A stretch of 64,000 bases of DNA from Dipteris shenzhenensis (taxonomy: Eukaryota > Polypodiophyta > Polypodiopsida > Gleicheniales). Location of the stretch: the NCBI GenBank assembly GCA_047967505.1, contig CM106540.1; one strand, given 5' to 3'. Under the pieces are notes generated by a model, which was not told the origin of the DNA, did no database searches, and worked only from the letters and a program-made list of their open reading frames with translations. The position numbers were made by a program, and so were the translations under genes. Shown here piece after piece: positions 1 through 11,334 of this stretch; within the stretch, counting starts at the first letter, position 1; each line of letters begins with the position of its first letter.

Positions 1-480
1 GTGGCAGTCGGGGCAAGGGAAATTTAGAATAGAGCGTGAGCTCCAGTGTTCACAGAAAACATTTTTCTCAACAAATCACAAAACTTGGGGTTTCAAAATT
101 TGAAGGTTTTTCTTGAAAATGTCGACTTTTTAGCTAAAATATAACTAAATTGCCTAAAATTTTGCAGATTTTACAAAATTGAGAAAATATTTGTTACGGG
201 TGAAGATGAAAATGTTACAGGTTCATTGTATATAGTTTGCGGGTTTTCTCTGAACACTGGTGAGCTCCTCTAAGGCATTCAGTTGTGCAATTTGTGGAGG
301 TAAATCTTCCACTGGATAACAAAACTCCAAAAAGAGGCGACGCAGGTTGGTCAAGTTGCCGATTTCTTGTGGCCAACGTCCCAATGTGGTCAGGTTTGGG
401 GGATTCCTTTTCGCATTTCGTTCGTCTCTCCAACGCCATCAGTAGTGTCCTCTCGAACTCCCCTGTCAGTCATGTCACCC
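1..480 (-). pseudogene. Leucine-rich-repeat gene fragment, split by a MITE
   Basis: The minus strand from about 440 to 268 reads as leucine-rich repeats, with segments WPQEIGNLTNLRRLFL and DLPPQIAQLNALEEL spaced like plant LRR units. The same frame resumes beyond the MITE (position 35 down to 1) as TLYSKFPLPRLP, so the MITE at 44-259 landed inside the repeat domain. The fragment runs off the window edge and loses recognisable sequence above about 450. Plant LRR domains of this kind occur in NLR immune receptors and receptor-like proteins; which one this was cannot be told because no NB-ARC or kinase sequence is present. It is probably part of a dead gene, but the rest lies outside the window. 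Confidence 0.5.
44..259. mobile_element. hAT-type MITE with 8-bp TSD
   Basis: The 216-bp element begins CAGTGTTCACAGAAAAC and ends GTTTTCTCTGAACACTG. These are 17-bp terminal inverted repeats with one mismatch. It is flanked on both sides by the exact 8-bp duplication GTGAGCTC (36-43 and 260-267). Termini of the CAGTG/CACTG type and 8-bp duplications are hallmarks of the hAT superfamily. The interior is AT-rich and has no coding capacity, so it is non-autonomous. It interrupts an LRR reading frame. Confidence 0.85.
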
Positions 481-497
481 GACTGCTGAGGAAAAAG

Positions 498-521
498 GGG
501 GGGCTCGGCGCCGAGCCCCCC
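498..521. repeat. 24-bp GC-rich perfect palindrome, copy 1
   Basis: Six G, then the 12-bp palindrome CTCGGCGCCGAG, then six C form a perfect 24-bp palindrome that can fold to a very stable hairpin. The same 24-mer recurs exactly at 1077-1100, and a degraded copy lies at 563-585. Confidence 0.85.
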
Positions 522-562
522 TCCCAGGATTCTCTACAATTCATTCTTGCACAAAGCAAAAG

Positions 563-585
563 AGGGGCTGGACGCCGAGCCCCCC
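563..585. repeat. Degraded copy of the GC-rich palindrome
   Basis: The right half (GCCGAGCCCCCC) is intact, but the left half reads GGGGCTGGAC, so the palindrome is imperfect. It lies 65 bp from copy 1. Confidence 0.65.
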
Positions 586-599
586 TATAAGTCTTGTCA

Positions 600-1044
600 A
601 TAACTGCTCTTAGGGGACCTCCAATGACTCCACAACGCTCACACAAATCGAGACGTCAAATCAAGAATACACCAAAGGCTCTCAGAGCTATGCGGGAAGG
701 AGAGGGATGCGAGATGCAAATCTGGAGAGGTACAGAGGGTAGTGTAGGCCGGTGGGGTGTCAAGAGGTCTAACAATGCATGGAATCCAAGGAAAGGATGC
801 TCCCAATTTCTCTTGGGGAAGCTTGCAACCCTATCTCACCAGAGGCTTTGTGAATTGATTTGCTTGTGCGTCTGTGCTTCTGTCGGAGCTTATCTTGATG
901 AAAAAGCTTATCATAGATTCTCTCTGTCTCTCCCCCCCCCCCCCCCCTTTACTTAGAAGTTGCTTGCCTCTCGGAGAGTTGCTTTGCTAGCCTTGCACTG
1001 GCTAGCAGGTTAAGCTTCTCTCGATTTGACCTCACTGCAACCGG
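600..1044. other. No gene recognised; poly-C tract
   Basis: This stretch lies between palindrome copies and holds no ORF with recognisable similarity. A homopolymeric C run of about 17 bases lies near 930-947 after a CTCTCTGTCTCTC stretch. Confidence 0.5.
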
Positions 1045-1076
1045 ATGCACAGTTGCCATGTCTTTTGGAAGCAAAT

Positions 1077-1100
1077 GGGGGGCTCGGCGCCGAGCCCCCC
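1077..1100. repeat. 24-bp GC-rich perfect palindrome, copy 3
   Basis: Exact repeat of the 24-mer at 498-521, built on the core CTCGGCGCCGAG with six G and six C arms. Flanking bases differ from copy 1, so the shared unit is essentially the palindrome itself. It sits just inside the apparent 5' end of the methyltransferase-like pseudogene. Confidence 0.85.
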
Positions 1101-2020
1101 CTTACATGTCTTCATACTGAACTTGTTTAATGGTGACGTGGTGGCTGTAAACCATTTTAATGGCGAGGCTGTTGCTATTGCTCTTAGCACAAGCAGTCCT
1201 TTCCTTGCCTTTGGTGCTCCCTTCACTTCCCATTTCGGTGCAAAATCTACACATTGGTTATTTAAACTATCCAGCCCCTTATCAATCTCAATTCCAACTA
1301 TTTGCAACAAGTCAAAAAGGGGGGTCGGTGTCTCTAGAAAGAATCCAAGCTCTAAGCATGTGCGGATGGCTGACATAGAGAAGATGATTGAGATAAGCCA
1401 TGAAGAAGGCAAATCTTGTGAGGACATGGATACTACTAGGGAGTTGAAAGAAACACCTTCTAAAACAAAGGTCATAGAAACAAAGTCACAAGAGTATGAT
1501 GATGAGGAACTCAATGTGCCAATTGAGTTTTCACAAGAGATTCTTCAAAGAACATTGGAGAGAATTAGAGTTGTTAGGAGAACTCTTCCTCCCAAAATCC
1601 CTTTGTATAGGATTCAAATGAACCAAAAAATAAGGACTATAGCAGTCAAAGGAGATGGGATTCACATTTAGAAAGGATGGGTACATTGAGGAGAAGGGGT
1701 CTTTTATTTTGGCAATGCAAACAATGGATGGGGCTCATATTCAAGTTATAGATGATGTCAAGGCTAATTGGGATCCAATATGGAAAGATGTTAATGATGA
1801 ATTTGAAAGGGAGGTCCAAAGCAATGATGATTGGAGTCATCTTGCTGGGTAAGATGTTCATCTGTTGGGATGGAAATCACAAGTTGGCTGGATGGAGAAA
1901 GAAGATAGATGAAAATTTTTCTTTTGACAAACAAAAGCACGTGTTGGTTTGGGATTCCTTTATTGCCCCTAGCAAAGATGATGAGGTTTGCCTAATTAGA
2001 GCTCTCAATCGAATAAATGA

Positions 2021-2109
2021 GTGAGTGATTCTAAACTACTCTATGGGTTCCTTGTTTATGTAGTTTCTAGCTTCATATTCTATTGTGATAAGTTATTTGC
2101 TTTGTGAAG
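2021..2109 (+). other. GT-AG intron in the ParB/methyltransferase pseudogene
   Basis: Donor GTGAGT at 2021 and acceptor TTTGTGAAG ending at 2109. Removing the 89 bp joins RINE to LNDGVVKTTF in one frame, across stops that are otherwise in frame. This supports a spliced ancestor. Confidence 0.7.
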
Positions 2110-4923
2110 GTTGAATGATGGAGTGGTGAAAACCACCTTCAAGGACATTTTATTTTGCTTGCGAAAACTATGTGAATGTGATATGAGGTATTTCACTAGC
2201 AAGTTATCACGCAATGATTTAGAAATTGTTTATGAGCAAACAAGAAAGCATTAAAAAAATGGTGGAGAGGAGGCATGGTACCCTTTAACAAGGTTCCTCC
2301 TGGCAAAGATGATGTTTCAGGTGTCTACATGATATCTAATTTGTTTCATGCATGTTACATCATGCTATTCTTTAACTAAAGTGCAATATGTTATGCCTTT
2401 GTTTATTTATGTTTTGCCTAATAGAGCACAATTGATCATGAGATTGAGGTGGAGCGGCAGGCCAAGGTTAGCAAAGGGGAGCCATCAAAGAACAAGGTAT
2501 TATAATGCTCATCCAAATAAAAATATTATTAATTTTTCCACTATTTCTTCACACTTCAATCTTGTTCTTTTGTGCAGGATAAGAACATTGACCCTGAGAC
2601 AATTGTGAAAAAATGATGGGAGAATAAAATGAACAAGTGGTTGGGAATTATAAATCCTAAATTGGGTGGAGTGGTTTAAATTAGTGACTACCATTGACTT
2701 AGAGGGGGGAGGGGTTAGAATTGGTGTTGAGAAACTAGACCTCCTTAGAAATGCAGTTACCAAATGAGATGAGGGTGCAATGTTTAATAAAGTTGAGTGG
2801 AGGGACAACAGTTCGGAGTTCATTTGGAATCCCAGTTTTAGACAAGGGTTTTAGATTGTGGGTTGTGAAGGAGACATGGCTTTTTGATTTGGAGAGAGAG
2901 GAACAGAGCCTTTTGCAAACTATGGCTCAAATATATCCTTCATTGTTTATAGATGCTGAAGATATGTCTTTGCATGCCTACTTGGAATCTTTTAAAGGAA
3001 AATATATGCACAGTATTTTTAGGGCTTTTGAGTTGAAAATGCAGTCCAACCCAAAGTTAGGAGAGAAGCAATATGAGATCACAACGATTTTGGAGAGTTG
3101 TAGGTATGTGTCTATGTTGATGGACAATGGAGTAGTATCCAAACGTCTAGATGTTATGCAGACTTGGAAGAATATTGAGGATGCTGTGGCAATAATGTAC
3201 TCAAAGGTAAGAACAAGTACATTTGTTTTTTGGACATTGAAAAATATGTTCAATATCTTAAGTTTGGATATTTATGAATTGCAGGAAATATAGATAGACC
3301 TGGGGGTTTGTCCAAATGGGAGATTGAGAATTGTCCTTGGTGGATTGATTTTGAGGTGGGTGAATTTCCTGACTGCAAAAAGGAGAAGTACCTTGCCCAC
3401 AAGGATGAACTCTTGAGAAATATAGCAACACCTATTCATGAGGGATTCAATCATTCCAGGAGTCCAGTGCATTTGGATCCAATTCATGGGCCGTCTCCCT
3501 ATAAAAGGGCTTGAGAGCATGATGATGATATGTCAAAAGGTAGTTACATATGACTTCTATTGCATTTATCTCATATAATCATATTCTCATTTCACTTGTT
3601 ACCAATCCTATTTTGGTCTTAGTGTTTCATTTTGATTTGACTTTCATTTTGTACTGTCATTGGGAGCTTGTAGACTATTTCAATACACAAGCGGAGAGCT
3701 TTGTTATTGGGAAAAAGTCTCTCTTGCTAGAAAATGCCAAGATTGTTCATGGCGACATCTAAGAAATATCAAGAGATCTTCAACACAAAATTGCAAGTGT
3801 GCCTTTCAAAACTTTGAAAGATTTTTTCATTGCAAAGCAAAAGACAGGAAGTGTGAGGGGAAAGATGAGGTCATGGGGTGTGGACTTGGTTGTTCTCGAC
3901 CTCCTAATAGGACTGTCTGCCATAGGATTTGGAGAGTCCACACCATGTTGGAATGAGGTCAAGCCTCAGCTTGTGGATGATGCATTCACTATTGCAGGCT
4001 TGGCAATCTTTGACACAGGACACATAGTTGTTTTTCACAATGAAAGTCTTCGTAGGTAGGTTCATGCTACTACTATGACGAAGAACTATGAGCTCACTTT
4101 GCAAATGTACATGTACTTTGATGAGGCTGTGGGTTTGAGTCCAGGAGCATCAAATGGAAGGGAGTTATGTAACCTTTTTTGATTTGGGAAGAAGTTCATG
4201 TGTTGTAGAAAATTCATCACTATGCAAGATGCATTTAAGTTTGTGTTGCGCTTAAACATTTATATCTCTTACCTTTAACCCTTTTTCTTGCAGAAGGTAC
4301 ATTTATGATGATGATGTCTATTTATCATAGGAAGGGAAGCATGCCTTTCACAATCAAGCATTGTGTTATGTGATTGTGTTCGACACTTCCTACTTGCTAC
4401 TGCTAGACATGTTTACGGAGATGGAACTTTATGTCGTGGTATGATTGGTTTGGTGTTTTGTTAGATATTTCAGAATATGGTTGGTGAAGAGCCATCCAAT
4501 ATTAGATTAAATAATGTTCATTACTTTCTTTCTTTAGGTGGGTTGGAGAAGAGCCCAATTATGGCAGCTTTGATAGAGGCATTGGCACCATCAAATGGCA
4601 ATGTACTTGACCTAATGATGGGTTGTGGTAGCACTATAGAGGCTACCTTGCACTATGGAAGACTTGTTTGTGGTATGGACAATGATAAGAGGATGGTAGG
4701 CTTTTGTGGAGGAGCTCTTTATTTCAATGGAACATGCTGAAGAGAATGAAGATGTTGATGGTAGCTCAAGTGATGAAGAAGCCTTTGAAGGCATAAATGA
4801 ATTGGAGGATCCAGAGGAGGACTACTAGTGCGGTACCTTTACTTTAGCACCCTTGTATTTTTTGTGCGTCTATATTTTGAGGAGTGGATATGATTTGGGA
4901 TTTTCTTGCCATTGATATAGACC

Positions 4924-6258
4924 TTGGTGATGATTGCAGTGCATTGCCATGCTATGTGCAAGAAGTTGCAGGATGATGGATCATCTATTGGTGGTAATGA
5001 TGAGCCAAATGTGGCTGATATGCAAGTGGGACAGCAAGCTGAAATGCCCTTGAGAAGATCATCTAGAGTGTCTAGACCACCTGATAGGTTTGTTCCAGGG
5101 GTAGACTATGTGATGCTTACTGATTGCGGGGAGCCTTCTTGCTACAGAGAGGCTATGATGCGCGAGGATCAATGCAAGTGGGAGTATGCTATGCAATCAG
5201 AGATGAGTTCACTTATGAAGAATAAGACTTGGGACTTGGTTTCTTTGCCACATGGAAAGAAAGCATTGCCATGTAAATAGGTCTATAAAATGAAGGTCAC
5301 AAGTGATGATGTGCCTAGGTACAAGGCCCGTTTGGTCGCTAAAGGGTTCAAGCAATAGAAGGGTGTGGATTTTGATGAGATATTCTCTCCAGTTGTGAAA
5401 ATGACCACACTTAGGTGCATGCTTAGACTAGTTGCAGCAGAGGATATGGAGCTTATGCAGATGGATGTCAAGACAGCTTTCTTGCATGGGGATTTGCATG
5501 AGGAAATTTACATGGTGCAGCCAGAAGGCTTTGAAGAAAAGGGCAAAGAGCATTTAGTTTACAAGCTGAAGAAGAGTCTCTATGGTCTTAAGCAAGCACC
5601 TAGAGAATGGTATCAGAAGTTTGATGCTTTCATTCGGTCCCAGGGTTTTAAAAGGAGTGAAATTGATCACTACCTCTACACTAAAAGGGCTAAGGATAAT
5701 AGCCTGATAATCCTAGCACTATATGTGGATGATATGCTATTGGCTAGCAAAAATACTTATGAGCTAGATGCATTAAAGGACAAGTTGCATGAGGCCTTTG
5801 ATATGAAGGATTTGGGACTTGCAAGTCATATTCTTGGTATGCGCATCACGCGTGATCGAAGTAGGAAACTCCTTTGGCTTTCACAAAAAGAGTATGTTAC
5901 AAAAGTATTATAGCGTTTCAATATGGAGGGGGGGAAGGCAGTGAGTAATCCTTTGCCTCCATATGTGAAACTGAGTCATACAGATAGTCCCAAATCAGAT
6001 GAGGAAAGGCCAATGATGGCCAAGGTTCCTTATGCATCAACAGTTGGGAGTCTTATGTATGCTATGATAGCTACTAGACCAGACATTGCATTTGCAATGG
6101 GAGTTATTATCCGGTATATGGCTAATCCAGGAAAGAGGCATTGGGAGGCAGTTGAGTGCATCATGAGGTACATGAAGGGTACCAAGGAGATCTGCATCTG
6201 CTTTGGTAGAGGAGACATGCATGTACTTGGATACATAGATTCAGACTATGCAGAGGGC
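4924..6258 (+). pseudogene. Ty1/copia reverse transcriptase-RNase H fragment
   Basis: One frame runs without a shift from 4924 to 6258, broken only by three TAG codons (5278, 5356, 5911). It shows the copia linker LRRSSRVSRPPDRF, the RT start YKARLVAKGF, LYGLKQAPREWY, the catalytic YVDD (5722-5733), and the RNase H segment up to DSDYAEGM. It lacks gag, protease, integrase, LTRs and the RNase H C-terminus. Homology stops abruptly at about 6256, where minus-strand transposase sequence begins. The first stop replaces the conserved Trp of the KWVYK motif. It acts, when complete, in cytoplasmic reverse transcription of the element RNA. This is a 5'- and 3'-truncated relic. Confidence 0.9.
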
Positions 6259-9200
6259 ATGTGGACAGTAGGAGATCCACTTCACGTGGGAGCAATGATT
6301 CAAACTCATTTTCAAAGAGACCACATGCTGGACGCAAGTCATTACCAACATTTGGCCAAAATAAAGGCCGTTCTGCCTTAATATCATCTTCTCGCATTTT
6401 TGCAAGGTCCTTTATCAATTGGTAGGTCTTGCTAATTACAACAGTAGTGTGTTACTTCCAAGAGGGCTTCCAATCAAGAAATCTCCGGAGCATTTCCTCT
6501 TTGTATGCAATAAAATCTTTTAAGCCTTCTATTTCACCTTTGGATTTCTCGCTGAATTCTTTTATAGGAGCCCATGTTGGATGCATTTCTTTGCTCGGGA
6601 TTGAAGTTAAGAGAGAGTAAGGTTCTTCAGGTTCCCATTTTGTATCAAGAGAATAGTGTTGCCATTGCATCACTGGTTTTTCTTCCTTTAAGAAAAAGCA
6701 AAAATAGTGTGGAGTGCTATGACCTATCAGGGCATCACCACCTTTTTGTATGAAAGGTAGAATAAAGCTCTTCTAATCATACATCCTCTCAACCATTGAG
6801 CATATTGTTCCTTCCTGATGGCCACCAACTTGCCTCCCACATTTTCTTATCAAGTCATCCATTGTCTCCATGTCCTTGTGTTTTAGTTCTCTTGAAGCTG
6901 TGCTAAATACCTGATCAATATCCTCGTGTGTGCCCAACTAACAAAAACCCAACTTCAATCTCATTGAAGATTCTATGAGCAATTAGCATTGAGCAAAATG
7001 CAAAGAAGAGTACATTCTTATTCTCTCATCCACAATTGTATGCTTGTACTCTCAAAGTTGCTAGTAGGTGACCTTTTTCTGCATGTACATTGTGAATTGC
7101 CTTCATAACGGATGTTACAACTTGATTGCTATCATGTAGATGCAAGGAATCAATCCATATGTCTGCAAAAAACTTAAATCCGTGCACTAACACTCCACAT
7201 AGATGTGTCTTTAAAAAGTATTTGCCTTGTAGCTTAGGTGGAGTGTTAACGAATCAAGGTAATGTTGTTGTATTTTGATCCTTACCATCTACAATAATGC
7301 ACATGTACTCATTTGGGTGAGAAATAGCTTGCTCCTTCCAAAATGCATATTTTATTCTAGAATGTCGAACAAGTCCATGATGAAATTCTCTCTTTTTTTT
7401 GTAAGCTTCTTTTTGTTCTAGAGATGTCGCACTCTCAAGTGCTCGCTTTAGATCATCACAGTCGTTGCACTTTGACAGTTTTTGCCTCTTTGGGATTTTC
7501 ACATGTCCAAAGCTTTTTTTCCAAAGAGTATACAAAGTATGAAAAGATGTCAGTGCATGCCCACTTTGCCTTTGTGTTTCTCCAATAGAGTTAAATACTT
7601 CTTTTTTGGTCAAACCTATCAGAAGATGCATTTCTGATAGGTGGGGTTGCAGTAAAGCATTTTCATAAATGTAATGATCTTTCAAAATTGCTGTTGCTGC
7701 AACCGTTGAGGCTCTTGTTTTGGGCCTTCCTATGTTTCCATGAATGTTAAATTTAACTCCATACTTTGCTTTATTAGCCAAATTCCAATATGTGCCATGT
7801 GATAATCCTGTAATAATGCGATATGCATTATTGCATATACTTTTTCCATTTATAAGAGGCCTTATTTGCTGTCCTGAACTTCGCCTTCTCTTATCATTTA
7901 CAAGAAAGCAAGACAATCTCGTGAGTAGGTATTCATTTCTTCTGCTTCCTTTCCTTTGCTAGACATGTACTCTACAACCCTTGATGTCATGTAAGTTAAT
8001 GGATCGCATACATGTACACTTGCAGCATGTAGATCGCACTGCTTTTAGCATAACATCTTCATTCATTACTCTTATTCTCTTTGGTTGCTTTTCTGGATCT
8101 GCCTGGACTCGTTGACTTTTCATGCATGTGTATGTCCATTTTGGGACCTTTTGTACATTCTTATTTGGATTTGTGTAGTTCTCCTTGTAATATTTATTTG
8201 TCACGTTGTTTTCATGAGATGTTGCATCCTTGATCTTATCACTCTGACAGCCAAATACTGAATATTCCTTTGTTGATGTCATCTTTGCTTTTGATACATT
8301 CGTCAAACCATTTGTAATATTTACTATTTCACAATCAAAGTCAAATATCGAATAGTCCTTTGTTGATCTCATCCCTACTTTTGATACAATCGTAGAACCA
8401 CTTGTCACAATGGCATTAGAGTGTCCCGAATGATCTTCAAACTCATCTATTCCTGAGAGAACATCACTCATTGACGCACTTTCTATGGATTTCATAACTC
8501 CATAGTCAATGGTGATAGAGTGTCTAGAATGATCTTCAAACTCATCTATTCCTGAGAGAACATCACTCATTGATGCACTTTCTATGGATTTCATAACTCC
8601 ATAGTCTTGAAACTCCTCTACTCCAGAGAGAACATCACTCATTATACTATCATGCATGATTTCCATAATTCCATAGTTACTTGGTTTGACTCCAAGAACT
8701 TATCAGTATCCATGAAGCCATCCATGCTTGAAAATATATCACTTTTGACATCTTTGCCCAGTGTGCATGAACTCATCCACCCCGGATAAGGCATCACTTG
8801 TGAAATATTTTTCTTTCTCGGTACTAATGAACTCATCGACTTCTGATAAGACGTCTGTGCTATAGTTGAGTGCATTGGAATCATCCATATCTGAAGGAAT
8901 AGAGCTTGGTACATTGGCATATTCTTTCAATTCTTTGATGTTGTAGTATACATTATGTTTATCATTAAAAACCACATGTCGAGTCTTTCCAATCTTTAAA
9001 AATTGCATGCTCGATCTCAAATCCTTACCTACCTCATAGTAGGGACCATCCAATGACATTGAGTTATCATCCATACCATCATCAGTAACTTTTTGAATTC
9101 TCATCTGTGCAAATGTCCAGTGTTCCACTTGTTCAAATCCCAAGACTTGACCTTCTGCTACATTCTTATTTGCAAATGATAACATTTGTAAAATATCTCC

Positions 9201-9575
9201 CACTCTAAAATCCAAAGATATGCACTTTGTATTCCTGATGACATGTGTTGGATAAGTCTCATCTCTATCCCATGCAATAAATGCTTTGTTGGAAGTATTA
9301 TAGGGCATAACATCTCCAAGGATTTCCATATCCCCACACTTATGCTGCTCAACATGTGCACTAAGAATCCTTGATACGATAACCGCCACCTTATCTTCGC
9401 CAAGTCTTCTAAAGTGACAAATAGAATTTGGATCACTTTCATGGATTGTAGCAAATGCAACTACTTCTCTTTTGCAACATAGAATCACCTGTATCCCCGA
9501 AATAAATTTTGTAGCCATCTCCTTTGTGAGTTTCCTTTGCAAACAAGCTGTAACAACCATTATAAAGAACATTAG
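6256..9575 (-). pseudogene. DDE-like transposase gene relic
   Basis: Read from 9572 downwards. An N-terminal unknown part (9572-8739) is followed by acidic repeats (8870-8410) and a Cys-rich segment (CCKCTCMRS, near 8020). Then come GKSICNNAYRIITGLS (near 7840), HVKIPKRQKLSKCNDC (near 7480), IIVDGKDQ (near 7290), WIDSLHLHDSNQVVTSV (near 7150), and a tail ending near 6256. I recognise this as a widespread but, to me, unnamed family in plants, algae and animals with motifs (V/I)DG.DQ, ADNCGRENKN and GHTHEDIDQ. Here the second reads AYNCG-stop-ENKN and the third HTRGY-stop, so two likely catalytic sites are lost. A TAG near 7958, TGA codons near 7255 and 7035, and a frameshift near 8740 confirm decay. 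The DDE assignment is inference from the spacing of acidic motifs. Confidence 0.6.
8410..8660 (-). repeat. 99-bp in-frame tandem repeat in the transposase relic
   Basis: Two copies of a 99-bp unit (33 codons; about 8413-8511 and 8512-8610) encode SIESASMSDVLSGIDEFEDH. A shortened third copy follows to 8660, and degenerate versions (DVLSEVDEF, DALSGVDEF) appear again at about 8760-8860. The repeats are acidic and serine-rich. Period measured from TGATCTTCAA at 8431 and 8530. Confidence 0.75.
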
Positions 9576-9639
9576 TCTCTTCTTAATAATCTACTTTATT
9601 AATGATTTAAAAATCTAGATCTTGTTTAAAAATTTAATC

Positions 9640-10380
9640 AAACCCTAAACCAAGCACCCTAAATCCTAACCCCCAAACCCTAAACCCTAATTCGACCCTT
9701 GAAACCATAAACCCTAATTCCTAATCCCTAACTCATAATCCCTAATCCCTAAACCGTAAATGTTAATCTTGACTCTCTAAACCCTCAACCCTAACCAATA
9801 ACAACCCCAAACCCTAAACCCTAAACCCGAAACCCTACCCTACACCCTAACCCCTAAACCCTAAACCCTAAACCCTAACTCTCAAACCCTAAACCCTAAA
9901 CCCTAAACCTTATCCCCCAAACCCTAAACCCCAAACACTAACTCCCAAACCCTAAACCCTAAACCCTAACCCCCAAACCTTAAACCCTAAACCCTAACCC
10001 CTAAACCCTAAACCTTAGACCCTAAATCCTAAACCCTACCCCCAAACCCTAAACCCTAAACCTTACCCCCTAAACCCTAAACCCAAACCACCAAACTCTA
10101 AACCCTAACCCCCAAACCCTGAACCCTAAGCCCTAACCCTCAAACCTTGAACCCTAAACCCTAACTCCCAAACCTTAAACCCTAAACCCTACCCCCTACC
10201 CCCTACCCCCTAAACCCTAAATCCAAACCACCAAACCCTAAACCCTAACTCATAAACCCTAAACCCTAACCCTAACTCACAAACCCTAATTCCTAACTCA
10301 CAAACCCTAAACCCTAAACCCTAACTCACCAAACCCCAAACCCTAAACCCAAACCACGAAATCCTAAACCTTAAATCCTA
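9640..10380. repeat. Interstitial telomere-like array, C-rich strand (CCCTAAA)n
   Basis: About 740 bp of degenerate CCCTAAA units, with variants such as CCCCCAAA and ACCCTAACTCC interspersed. The plant telomere C-strand is on the plus strand. It starts soon after the transposase relic and ends at the G-rich minisatellite. No genes in it. Confidence 0.9.
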
Positions 10381-10439
10381 TGAGTGTTTTCAGTAATATC
10401 ATTTATTTAAGTAATAGTTTTAATTAGAATTCATAAGTA

Positions 10440-11320
10440 GTAGTGGAATTGATAGTTGGGAGGGTGGTAGTGGGAGAAAGGGAGAGTGGGAAAGTGGAGA
10501 AAGGGAGTGTGGGAGGGTGGTAGTGGGAGAAAGGGAGAGTGGGAGAGGGAGTGGGAATGGGGGCGGTGGGGGTGGGGGTGGGGGTGGGAGGATGGCAGTG
10601 GGAGTGGGAGAGGGAGTGGGAATGGGGGAGGTGGGGGTGGGGGTGGGAGAATGGGAGTGGGAGTGGGAGAGGGAGTGGGAATGGGGGAGGTGGGGGTGGG
10701 GGTGGGGTGAGGGTGGGAGGATGGGAGTGGGAGTGGGAGGGGTGGGGAGTGGGAGTGGGAGGATGGGAGTGGGAGAGGGAGTGGGAATGGGGGAGGTGGG
10801 GGTGGGAGTGGGAGGGGTGAGGTGGGAGGATGGGAGTGGGAATGGGGGAGGTGGGGGTAGAAGTGGGAGGGGTGGGGTGGGAGGATGGGAGAGGGAGTGG
10901 GAATGGGGGAGGTGGGGGGGTGGGAAAATGGGCATGGGAGTTGGAGGATGGGAGTGGGAGGGGTGAGGTGGGAGGATAGGGGTGGGAGAATGGGAGTGGG
11001 AGTGGGAATGGGAGGGGGGAGGGGTGGGGGTGGGAGGATGGGAGTGGGAGTGAGAGGTGGAGGTGGGAGGATGGGAGTGGATGGGAGTAGGAGTGGGAGT
11101 GGGAATGGGGGAGGTGGGGGTGGGGTGAGGGTGGGAGGATGGGAGTGGGAGTGAGAGGGGTGGGGTGGGAGGATGGGAGTGGGAGAGGGAGTGGGAATGG
11201 GGAAGGTGGAAGAATGGGCATGGGCATGGGAGTGGAATGGGGGAGGTGGGGTGGGAGGATGGGGGTGGGAGTGGGAATGGGGTGGGAGGATGGGAGTGGG
11301 TGGGAGAGGGAGAGAAGATA
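10440..11320. repeat. G-rich minisatellite with almost no C on the plus strand
   Basis: Units are combinations of GGGAGTGGGAGT, GGGAATGGGGGAGGTGGGGG and GGGAGGAT. The whole tract has dense runs of three or more G and only scattered C. Long open frames on the minus strand (Pro/Ser/His-rich) and plus strand (Gly/Trp/Glu-rich) are composition artefacts. The plus strand could fold into many G-quadruplexes. Confidence 0.9.
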
Positions 11321-11334
11321 ATCTAATGGAGAGG

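Larger units (their letters stand above)
1045..4828 (+). pseudogene. ParB-like / beta-class DNA methyltransferase gene, decayed
   Basis: Pieces of one protein lie in order but in several frames. A charged N-terminal part runs to about 1660. A ParB-like segment includes IPLYRIQ (near 1600) and DGNHKLAGW (1869-1895). A middle region at 2751-3510 has no family I recognise. The C-terminal part resembles a beta-class amino-methyltransferase: DLVVLDLLIGL (near 3885-3915) sits where DPPY is expected, followed by GHIVVFHNE, EKS (4546-4554) and VLDLMMGCGST (4603-4635), then GR..CGMDND and an acidic tail ending at TAG 4826. The order DPPY-like motif before the AdoMet motif is the beta-class order. At least one GT-AG intron (2021-2109) restores the frame, so this was a spliced nuclear gene. 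In-frame stops and frameshifts, and loss of the catalytic PPY, show it is dead. Homology is judged from motifs only. Confidence 0.62.
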
